Both the position numbers and the translations under genes were made by a program. This document shows positions 1 through 5,085 of a DNA stretch of 6,948 nt, piece by piece. Source of the stretch: CAZOMR01 sp964580655 (lineage in GTDB: Bacteria > RBG-13-61-14 > CAZOMR01); contig CAZOMR010000183.1 of the NCBI GenBank assembly GCA_964580655.1, positions 1 to 6,948 of the forward strand, given 5' to 3'. A model generated the notes under the pieces. That model was not told where the DNA came from. It worked only from the letters and a program-made list of their open reading frames with translations, and did no database searches. Every line of letters begins with the position of its first letter. The first letter of the stretch is position 1.

Positions 1-639
1 TTCGGTTGCTTGACCACCTGGGCATCCTGGGAAAAGCTTTTGAGCAGGATTGAAGATCCATTTTTCAAGGATATGGTTTTAATGCATGCCGAGGTTTGGA
101 GGGAGGCCCAAGACAAGGTTGAGAAGCTTGAAGAGAAGCTCAAGTTTGTCTCGAGGGCATTCAAGGGTGTTTACGATCACCTTGTCACCATTCCGGGTGT
201 AGGTAAGATAACGGCATTGACATTCATAGCAGTGATAGCGGACCCTTTTCGTTTTCCAGCCAGCGGAGAGGTTGTGAGCTATCTTGGTTTGTCTCCATCG
301 GGTTGGGAGACTGGAGATCGAGTGGTCCACGGCCACATCACTAAGCGAGGCAATGCGGAGTTGAGGGCCATGCTTGTGGAGACTGCTCACCATGCCTCCA
401 ATGTGAAGCATCCTCTCAACCCTTACTTCAGCCGAGTGTGCGCGAAGCACGGCTACAAGAAGGCTGTTGTATATATTGCCCAACGGCTCTCAAGGATCCT
501 CTGGAGGATGTGGATTGCTGACGAGGACTTTGATGTGAGCAAACTCAATGTTGTTAAAGAAAGTCGGACTACTACCCTGGTGGTTAAGGGGCACGGGGCG
601 TTCCGCTCCAGTGGAGCGCCCTTGCTCTTTTGGTGTTGA
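1..639 (+). CDS. IS110/IS1111-family transposase, C-terminal part (5' end outside window)
   Basis: The reading frame is open to the first base of the window, so the N-terminal RuvC-like DEDD domain is missing because of the window edge, not necessarily by mutation. About 213 codons are visible. After a charged helical stretch (about residues 28-50 counted from the TTG at position 10) comes the Transposase_20 (IS116/IS110/IS902) domain: IPGVGKITAL (61-70), DPFRFPASGEVVSYLGLSPSG (79-98), then HITKRGNAELRAMLVETAHHAS (109-130). These blocks are typical of the family, whose members move through RNA-guided (bridge/seekRNA) recombination. Where many relatives have a Ser-Ser-Gly motif, this protein reads Glu-Thr-Gly (E100-T101-G102). 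The tail after about residue 180 is not recognisable and encodes a GC-rich hairpin. Family assignment is firm; whether the copy is active cannot be judged. Confidence 0.93.
   Translation, partial: FGCLTTWASWEKLLSRIEDPFFKDMVLMHAEVWREAQDKVEKLEEKLKFVSRAFKGVYDHLVTIPGVGKITALTFIAVIADPFRFPASGEVVSYLGLSPSGWETGDRVVHGHITKRGNAELRAMLVETAHHASNVKHPLNPYFSRVCAKHGYKKAVVYIAQRLSRILWRMWIADEDFDVSKLNVVKESRTTTLVVKGHGAFRSSGAPLLFWC
596..621 (+). terminator. GC-rich hairpin with T-rich tail at the end of the transposase gene
   Basis: Bases 596-604 pair with 613-621 (gggcg...cgccc outer stem, then a G-U wobble and t-a, c-g, c-g) around an 8-base loop. An alternative inner hairpin pairs cgctcc (604-609) with ggagcg (613-618). 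A T-rich stretch, ttgctctttt, follows at 622-631. This resembles an intrinsic terminator placed just before the transposase stop codon. It could instead be a structured part of the IS end. Confidence 0.4.
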
Positions 640-770
640 TCCTGAACCTGTGCTTAGCTTCCTTTTTGTCGCCTGCGGAACAGAAAAATGGAGGAACAGG
701 AGACAGGTGCAGTGCTAACTTGACAGACCGCTTTCATAGATGAGATTTGCAATTCTCGCGATAGATACTC
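640..770 (+). other. Non-coding 3' flank of the IS110-type element, end not defined
   Basis: No convincing gene is seen after the transposase stop. The stretch holds a GGAACAG direct repeat (677-683 and 693-699) and two competing pairings: acctgt 646-651 with acaggt 703-708, and ttagc 654-658 with gctaa 714-718. IS1111-type elements are known to carry their guide (seek/bridge) RNA downstream of the transposase, so a guide RNA could lie here. I cannot mark its ends or the element boundary, because IS110 elements lack clear terminal inverted repeats. Treat this as a placeholder. Confidence 0.25.
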
Positions 771-799
771 CAAGGCAAATCCTACAGATTCGGAGGAAG

Positions 800-862
800 C
801 GCAGAGAGCGCAAAGAAGATTCTATTTTATATTTTTCCCTTTGCGTCCTTTGCGTCTCTGCG
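800..862. repeat. Imperfect palindrome with CGCAGAGA/CTTTGCG arms
   Basis: The left arm cgcagagagcgcaaag (800-815) is the reverse complement of ctttgcgtctctgcg (848-862), with one extra g bulged in the left arm. The A/T-rich centre includes tctattttatattttt. A second ctttgcg copy (839-845) precedes the right arm. The arms are purine-rich on one side and pyrimidine-rich on the other. This looks like an intergenic repeat unit rather than a terminator, since no T-run follows either stem directly. Confidence 0.6.
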
Positions 863-879
863 GTTCAAAGAACATTTAG

Positions 880-899
880 TGAAGTAAAGCCCTGACCCT
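880..899 (+). repeat. Left arm of 20-bp inverted repeat flanking the dodecin gene
   Basis: The sequence tgaagtaaagccctgaccct matches the reverse complement of 1165-1184 at 19 of 20 positions. It starts 12 bases after the stop codon on the dodecin (minus) strand. In RNA of that strand the single mismatch becomes a G-U wobble, so the two arms can pair along all 20 positions. Confidence 0.75.
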
Positions 900-910
900 C
901 GGTTAGTTAC

Positions 911-1123
911 TTATTCGCCTAGATACTTAAAGGAAACCTTTACTCTTGCGCGGTATGCCGCGACCTTGCCATCCTCGATCTTCAGGTCCAGCGTGGTTAC
1001 CTCGGCGATCCTGAGGTCCTTGAGGCTTCTGGAAGCCCTTTCTACCGCGTTTTTCGCGGCCTCTTCCCAGGACTTTTCACTAGTCCCCACAAGCTCGATA
1101 ATCTTGTAAGTGCTTTCCGGCAT
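911..1123 (-). CDS. Dodecin-family small protein lacking the canonical flavin-binding Trp/Gln
   Basis: This 70-residue protein has the dodecin layout: beta strand YKIIELVGTS (6-15), the helix SWEEAAKNAVERASRSL (18-34), then two long strands IAEVTTLDLKI (39-49) and AAYRARVKVSFKY (55-67). Dodecins form hollow cytoplasmic dodecamers that store or buffer flavins. In Halobacterium dodecin a Trp (W36, in VVWAEV) stacks on the flavin ring and a Gln (Q55, in TYQTEV) bonds to it. Here those positions are Ile39 and Arg58, so ligand binding may be altered or lost. The ATG at 1123-1121 is preceded by AAGG followed by a G-run (1129-1138), a strong ribosome site. The gene lies 86 bases downstream of the thiolase/DUF35 operon on the same strand, and a 20-bp inverted repeat encloses it. 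Family call is good; function is inferred. Confidence 0.88.
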   Translation of the reverse strand: MPESTYKIIELVGTSEKSWEEAAKNAVERASRSLKDLRIAEVTTLDLKIEDGKVAAYRARVKVSFKYLGE

Positions 1124-1164
1124 GACATCCCCCCCCTTCTCTCAAAATGTGGTTTCAACTCTTC

Positions 1165-1184
1165 AGGGTCAGAGCTTTACTTCA
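1165..1184 (-). repeat. Right arm of 20-bp inverted repeat flanking the dodecin gene
   Basis: Read on the minus strand this is tgaagtaaagctctgaccct, which differs from the arm at 880-899 at one position. It sits 41 bases upstream of the dodecin start codon and 25 bases downstream of the last operon gene. It could be a repetitive extragenic element or one end of a small mobile cassette. Confidence 0.75.
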
Positions 1185-1209
1185 AACATAAAGTTTTTCT
1201 GCCCGAATT

Positions 1210-1683
1210 CTATGCTTTCTCCGGCTTGAAGGATTTTATGTCTGCGATTTCACCTTTGGTCTTATCCTTCCAGTTGACTGCGACTTTCATCCCTTCCTTC
1301 AGGTCCTTCGCCTTGACCTCTTCAAGCGGCATGAAGATAGTGGAATCCGCGCCGTCGAGTTTTATAGCTCCGATCAGCTTTGCTTTCTTCAGGTCCAGGA
1401 AATTACCTGCGCCATCCAGTTCAACATGAGCTGTGGTGTAGCCCACCAGTGTTCCTTTTCCGGATAAATCCAGAAGGTCTTTCTCCTCAATCCTGGCATT
1501 GCATTTCCCGCATCTAGATCTCGGGGGCACATAGGTGTATCCGCACTTGGGGCATTTGGATGCAAGGATTTTCTTGTTTGCGAAAGCCTTGATGAACCTC
1601 TCCATCTGGAATCCAACAGACCAGTTAAAACCGGCAATGAACGGCCTGCCCTCTACCCTTACTATGTCATTTTTTTCTTCCAT
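1210..1683 (-). CDS. DUF35 zinc-ribbon/OB-fold protein, thiolase partner (second copy)
   Basis: This is a 157-residue protein of the Zn-ribbon plus OB-fold (DUF35) family. A helical N-terminal segment (about 22-40, FQMERFIKAFANKKI) precedes the zinc ribbon CPKC-X10-CGKC (C44, C47, C58, C61), with the family's typical YVPPRSRC between the pairs. Residues about 70-150 form the OB-fold, including GKGTLVGYTTAHV and GMKVAVNW. Known members bind thiolase-fold enzymes, contact the acyl-CoA and sometimes channel intermediates (archaeal acetoacetyl-CoA thiolase/HMG-CoA synthase, BbsA, ChsH2). The ATG at 1683 has AAGGA about 9 bases upstream. The gene lies 58 bases after the other DUF35 gene, the only sizeable gap in the operon. 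The two DUF35 proteins are clearly divergent, which suggests each serves its own thiolase-like subunit. Confidence 0.87.
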   Translation of the reverse strand: MEEKNDIVRVEGRPFIAGFNWSVGFQMERFIKAFANKKILASKCPKCGYTYVPPRSRCGKCNARIEEKDLLDLSGKGTLVGYTTAHVELDGAGNFLDLKKAKLIGAIKLDGADSTIFMPLEEVKAKDLKEGMKVAVNWKDKTKGEIADIKSFKPEKA

Positions 1684-1741
1684 GGTTTACCATCCTTAAA
1701 GATTTTTTGCTTTCAGCCAAAGCATCAAGTGCGGCCCTTGT

Positions 1742-2251
1742 TTATTCCTCCAAAGGCTCAACACCCTCCAGGTCGCTCATGGCTCCCAGGGGCTGTTTCA
1801 CCCAGAGCGCCTTGACCCTCATCCCTATATGGACCTTTTCCGGGTCCGCGTTACATAATACACTAGCGACATTGGAATCGCTTCCGTCAAACTTGACGAA
1901 CACCGGAACGATAACCTCCCCGTCCTTTATCAAGCCCATTTCCACGGGATCAAGTCCGAAAATCTTGAATTTTCCTTTCTTCGCCGGTGCACTGACTATA
2001 AAGCAGGTAATGGTGCCCCAGTTGCTGACCGTGATCCTTTCACTCATTACCCTGTGACACCTTCCACACAGGAATCTCGGAGGAACTATCACCTTTCCAC
2101 AGCCCGGGCATAATGTCCCGATTAACTTCTTCTCCTTGAGCCCTGCCACGAATTCCTCGAGCAATCGTGGAGCCTTGTACCTGTATGCACCTACCTGCCA
2201 CTCCCCATCAACCATCATTGTCTCTGGTCTTTCATCTTTCAGATACGCCAT
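1742..2251 (-). CDS. DUF35 zinc-ribbon/OB-fold protein, thiolase partner (first copy)
   Basis: The protein has 169 residues from the ATG at 2251. A GTG at 2260 would add three residues and give a 4-base overlap with the upstream stop. I prefer the ATG because a GGGGGTG sequence lies about six bases before it. The N-terminus (YRYKAPRLLEEFVAGLKEKKLIGTLC) is the helical part that packs on thiolases in known complexes. The zinc ribbon is CPGC-X10-CGRC (C48, C51, C62, C65), with VIVPPRFLC between the Cys pairs. The OB-fold follows (about 75-150; WGTITCFIVSAPAKKGKFKIFGL, GMRVKALWV). It begins directly after the 414-residue thiolase-like gene, so the two are probably translationally coupled. Expected role: docking or acyl-CoA-binding subunit of the operon's complex; the substrate is unknown. 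Confidence 0.9.
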   Translation of the reverse strand: MAYLKDERPETMMVDGEWQVGAYRYKAPRLLEEFVAGLKEKKLIGTLCPGCGKVIVPPRFLCGRCHRVMSERITVSNWGTITCFIVSAPAKKGKFKIFGLDPVEMGLIKDGEVIVPVFVKFDGSDSNVASVLCNADPEKVHIGMRVKALWVKQPLGAMSDLEGVEPLEE

Positions 2252-2256
2252 CTCTT

Positions 2257-3501
2257 TCACCCCCTTGGAGAATCACCTAGAACCGTGACCGTGATGTAAT
2301 TGGTCACTCCGCCCCAGCCATGGGCCACGGCATTCTTTACCTTTTTGGGAACCTGGTGTTCCCCGGCCTTTCCCATTATCTGCAAAGCGGCCTCCAAGAT
2401 GCGTTGCAGGGCTGATGAGCCTATGGCATTCGTGGCATTCACGCCGCCTGAGACACTGATGGGTATTCTGCCGTTTATGTCTGTCTCGCCCTTTTCCATG
2501 CCCTTCCAGGCCTGTCCCTCATCAAAGAGCCCCAGTTTTTCCGAGAAGATCAGCTCCTGGCTGGGGAAGGGCTGGTATATCTCCGCCAAGTCTATCTCCT
2601 TTTGAGGGTCTTTTATTCCAGCCATCTTATAGGCCTTCTTTGCAGAGAACCTGGCTCCCATCTGTTCCGAAGGGTCAAGCACCCCGACCCCACCGTAATT
2701 CTCGCTCTGAAGCTGGTTTTCCTCGTCTGAAAAGGACGCAACCCCCTTATACCAGGCTGGTTGCTTGGCCTTCTTCCTTGCTATGCTTTCTTCGGCAACT
2801 ACAATAGCAGATGCTCCATCGCTCGCCGGGCAGACATGCCCATACCTGAAGGGATATGCCACCATCTCGGTCTTGGCTATATCCTCGGGCTGGCAATTGG
2901 GCCACTGGAGATGTGCATATTTATTCTTCGCGGCATTCCGTCTGGCTTTTGCGGCCACCATGTCAAGGTGCTCAATGCCGCATCCGGACCTGTGCATATA
3001 AAATTTGGCCTGATAAACAGCAACGCCAGCCGCGGCCCCGACAGCGGTTGTCGCGATTAGATTCTTGAGGCTTATCCCGTAGCTTAGTGCGTGAAACAGG
3101 TTGCCCATCCCTACATGCGTAAGCCCGGTGGTGGCTCCGGCTTCCTTGCTGTCCGAGTGCTTTTCCCAGGCAACCGCCAGGACCACATCGTGAAGCCCGG
3201 AAGCAACCGTGTAATAAGCGGTCTGGCCAACAGACCCTCCGGTGGTCCCGCCAGTGGCGATCCTGATAACAGGCTTTCCCGGAGCGCCTATCCAGTCTCC
3301 AAGCCACTGCTCCGGCTGGGCCACGCCGCCGAATCCCTGCATGTTGCCGGTAATGATCGCATCCAGCTCTTTCGGGTCTACCTGGGCGTCTTCCAATGCA
3401 TTGAAGACAGCCTCGCCAACCAGCTCAGCAAGACAAACATCTCTCCGCCTACTTGAGTGTTTAGTCTGCCCGCACCCGATTATTGCTACATTTCTGTTCA
3501 T
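2257..3501 (-). CDS. Thiolase-superfamily protein, SCP-x/Ltp2-like, without the catalytic Cys
   Basis: This is a full-length 414-residue thiolase-fold protein. It has the N-terminal VAIIGCGQTKH strand, the central PASDGASAIVVA segment (225-236) and the C-terminal VSGGVNATNAIGSSALQRI (350-368) and AHGWGG (393-398) regions. The nucleophilic Cys normally sits in a RVExACAS-type motif; here the matching stretch is RIATGGTTGG (80-89), with Gly at 85. The HDCF/NEAF motif is replaced by EIYQPF (308-313), and the GHP His region reads ATN. The Tyr310 position matches the YDGF-type Tyr of Cys-less aldolases related to Ltp2, as I recall that family. A carbon-carbon lyase/synthase or a structural role is therefore more likely than thiolysis. 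The ATG overlaps the preceding stop (TAATG), with GGGAGGTG seven bases before the start. A DUF35 gene follows immediately. Confidence 0.92.
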   Translation of the reverse strand: MNRNVAIIGCGQTKHSSRRRDVCLAELVGEAVFNALEDAQVDPKELDAIITGNMQGFGGVAQPEQWLGDWIGAPGKPVIRIATGGTTGGSVGQTAYYTVASGLHDVVLAVAWEKHSDSKEAGATTGLTHVGMGNLFHALSYGISLKNLIATTAVGAAAGVAVYQAKFYMHRSGCGIEHLDMVAAKARRNAAKNKYAHLQWPNCQPEDIAKTEMVAYPFRYGHVCPASDGASAIVVAEESIARKKAKQPAWYKGVASFSDEENQLQSENYGGVGVLDPSEQMGARFSAKKAYKMAGIKDPQKEIDLAEIYQPFPSQELIFSEKLGLFDEGQAWKGMEKGETDINGRIPISVSGGVNATNAIGSSALQRILEAALQIMGKAGEHQVPKKVKNAVAHGWGGVTNYITVTVLGDSPRG

Positions 3502-4649
3502 TATCTTTCACCTCCCAGGACGAAGACTACACTTTTCTGAGCGCAAATTCCGAATTGGCCATGTGCCAAAGCCCTGCGTGCGCCGGGGATTTGATAACCA
3601 TCCGCTTCGCCCCTTATCTGCTTTGCGGCCTCTATTATTCTCACGAGCCCGGTTGCGCAAACAGGGTCCGCCCCAAGTGCTCCGCCGCTCGGGTTCACAG
3701 GGACCTCTCCATCCATCCAGGTTACCCCTTCCTCGATAAAGATCTTGCCTTTACCCTCACGGCATAGACCCAGAGCCTCGTACATCATCAGTTCCTCGTG
3801 GGAGAACCTCTCTGTAACCTCCAGGACATCCAGCTCCGCGAAGGGGTCCCGCACCCCGGCCATGTCATAGGCCACTTTCGCCGCACTCTGGAGCGAATCG
3901 AGCCGATGGAGGTTTCTGTCTCGAAGATACCCTGCCTGGCATGTGCCCACACCTTCTATCCAAACCGGGTTGTCCGTGATCTCTCTGGCCTTTTCCTCGG
4001 ATGCGAGCACCATGGCGCAGGCTCCATCGCTGATGGGCGAGATCATCAATTCCCTTATCGGATCGTAGTAAATCTTTGATTCCAGAACCTCTTCCACGCT
4101 CAGGTCCGGCATCTTTCGCTGAGCACTGGGGTTATTGGCCGCATTCGCGAGGTTTTTCACGCTTACCATTGCCAGGTCTTCTTCACTTACCCCGTGATCG
4201 TTCATGTACATCCTTGCCTGGATCGCGGCCGCGGACACATCATTGAGAAGACCGACTTGCCTGTCAAGCAGGGGGTCCAGGGTGTAAAAGGATATCTGAT
4301 GCGGACTGAAGGTATATGCCTGCGTGTGCGCCTCGACAAGGGCTACATCATGTGTCCCTGCGAGGATTCTCATCAAGGCATAATACGCGGCTAAAGCCCC
4401 GTCCTCCTCTACCTTTGACTCATCCTTCAGATGTGCCCCTACTGCCATGCTTAGAAAGACATTGGAGATAGTCCTTCCATCCAGAAAATCCGTGGACGCG
4501 GTGATCACGGTGTCGAGCTCTTCTCGTAAAATGCCTGCATTGCGAAGAGCCTCCTTGCACACCTCGAACACCATCTCCTCTCTGGTCTTCTGCATGTCAT
4601 ATTGATGGCGGCTTTGAGCATATCCGACTATTGCTACCTTTCTTTCCAT
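3501..4649 (-). CDS. Second, divergent thiolase-like protein without the catalytic Cys
   Basis: This 382-residue protein is the first gene of the operon. The fold is recognisable from VAIVGYAQSRH (5-15), the SPISDGACAMVLASE block (204-218), an ELDVLEVTERFSHEELMMYEALGL stretch (272-295) and VNPSGGALGADPVCATG (318-334). The Cys-loop reads KVEEDGALAAYYA (79-91), with Gly84 where the nucleophile is expected. The HDCF/NEAF motif is TERF (279-282), and the GHP His is replaced in GADP (Asp328). His363 in AHGQFG is kept. It is shorter than its neighbour, and the active-site motifs differ, so this is an old paralogue pair rather than a recent duplication. A hetero-oligomer of the two is likely, as judged from the overlap and 1:1 gene order. 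The ATG at 4649 has AAGGAGGG close upstream. The product is probably cytoplasmic; substrate unknown. Confidence 0.88.
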   Translation of the reverse strand: MERKVAIVGYAQSRHQYDMQKTREEMVFEVCKEALRNAGILREELDTVITASTDFLDGRTISNVFLSMAVGAHLKDESKVEEDGALAAYYALMRILAGTHDVALVEAHTQAYTFSPHQISFYTLDPLLDRQVGLLNDVSAAAIQARMYMNDHGVSEEDLAMVSVKNLANAANNPSAQRKMPDLSVEEVLESKIYYDPIRELMISPISDGACAMVLASEEKAREITDNPVWIEGVGTCQAGYLRDRNLHRLDSLQSAAKVAYDMAGVRDPFAELDVLEVTERFSHEELMMYEALGLCREGKGKIFIEEGVTWMDGEVPVNPSGGALGADPVCATGLVRIIEAAKQIRGEADGYQIPGARRALAHGQFGICAQKSVVFVLGGER

Positions 4650-4907
4650 TTTCCCTCCTTTTAATTCTTACTTAGTTGGCTGATCAGTATATGTGACTGC
4701 TGTCAGGTGAGATAAAATAGAGCCCTGGTTTGAGAACTGACACCACCACCCTTCACGAAACTACTGTTTAGTATCAATAGAATAAATAATGAGGGATGTC
4801 AAGTAAAAAAAGCAGGGTTGCAAAATTTTTTTAGGAATTCAAGAAGCAGAGCCTCTTCCATTGTCCCATCTCCGCATCAACTCCATACAGGGGCTATCTG
4901 GCCGGAT
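4650..4907 (-). other. Leader and upstream region of the thiolase/DUF35 operon, no gene seen
   Basis: No convincing coding region is present. It holds the ribosome site of the first operon gene (4653-4660), a palindromic tgatca at 4681-4686, and an A/T-rich stretch with the candidate promoter at 4774-4802. I found no clear riboswitch or long inverted repeat here. Confidence 0.5.
4774..4802 (-). promoter_or_regulatory. Candidate sigma70-type promoter for the thiolase/DUF35 operon
   Basis: On the minus strand a perfect TTGACA (4802-4797) is followed after 17 bases by TATTGA (4779-4774). The -35 is ideal and the -10 only matches the first half of TATAAT. The surroundings are A/T-rich. Transcription would start near 4767 and give a leader of about 118 bases before the ATG at 4649. 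Confidence 0.4.
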
Positions 4908-4947
4908 AAAAAGTCCTCACTGTGCGCGATAGTTGTGAGGATTTTTT
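4908..4947. terminator. Bidirectional rho-independent terminator downstream of the fucosidase
   Basis: The stem tcctcac (4914-4920) pairs with gtgagga (4935-4941) around a 14-base loop. An A-run (4908-4912) on one side and tttttt (4942-4947) on the other extend the pairing after a bulged g and supply a T-tract in both directions. Read leftward it lies about 140 bases after the fucosidase stop, before the operon promoter, and so insulates the two units. Confidence 0.65.
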
Positions 4948-4983
4948 GATTTGAACAAGTGGAATCCGGAGGATCCATTTTCC

Positions 4984-5039
4984 GTAGCAGAGGCACTGCT
5001 ACTGCGCCCGGCCTTCGTAGCCGCTTCGGCGGAGTAGGC
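4984..5039. repeat. Pair of compact hairpins in the fucosidase 3' region
   Basis: The first hairpin is perfect: gtagcag (4984-4990), loop aggca, ctgctac (4996-5002). The second has an inner stem ccgc-ttcg-gcgg (5021-5032), which on the plus strand is a canonical C(UUCG)G tetraloop. An outer gcct/aggc stem (5011-5014, 5036-5039) encloses it with unpaired bases between. No T-tract follows, so they are not classical terminators. They look like an intergenic repeat unit or an mRNA 3'-end stabiliser. Confidence 0.5.
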
Positions 5040-5085
5040 AAAGATGAATCTGAATGACAGGCGAAAAATAAGGCCATAATTTCTT

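Noticed and set aside
880..1184. CRISPR-like reading of the repeated 20-mer
   Set aside because: Only two copies, in opposite orientation and flanking a gene; no array or cas gene.
1693..1730. Short stem gcttt/aaagc next to a poly-T in the gap between the DUF35 genes
   Set aside because: The stem is only 5 bp, and on the transcribed strand it is followed by A's rather than T's, so it is not an operon terminator.
3242..3739. 165-codon open frame on the plus strand across the thiolase gene junction
   Set aside because: It is antisense to both thiolase-like genes, with no domain and no ribosome site.
4902..4969. ccggat/atccgg 6-bp pair bracketing the terminator
   Set aside because: Too short and too far apart (4902-4907 and 4964-4969) to separate from chance.
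4877..5077. 66-codon open frame on the minus strand after the fucosidase
   Set aside because: It covers the terminator and both hairpins, lacks a ribosome site and has low-complexity Pro/Arg-rich content typical of chance translation of a GC-rich repeat.
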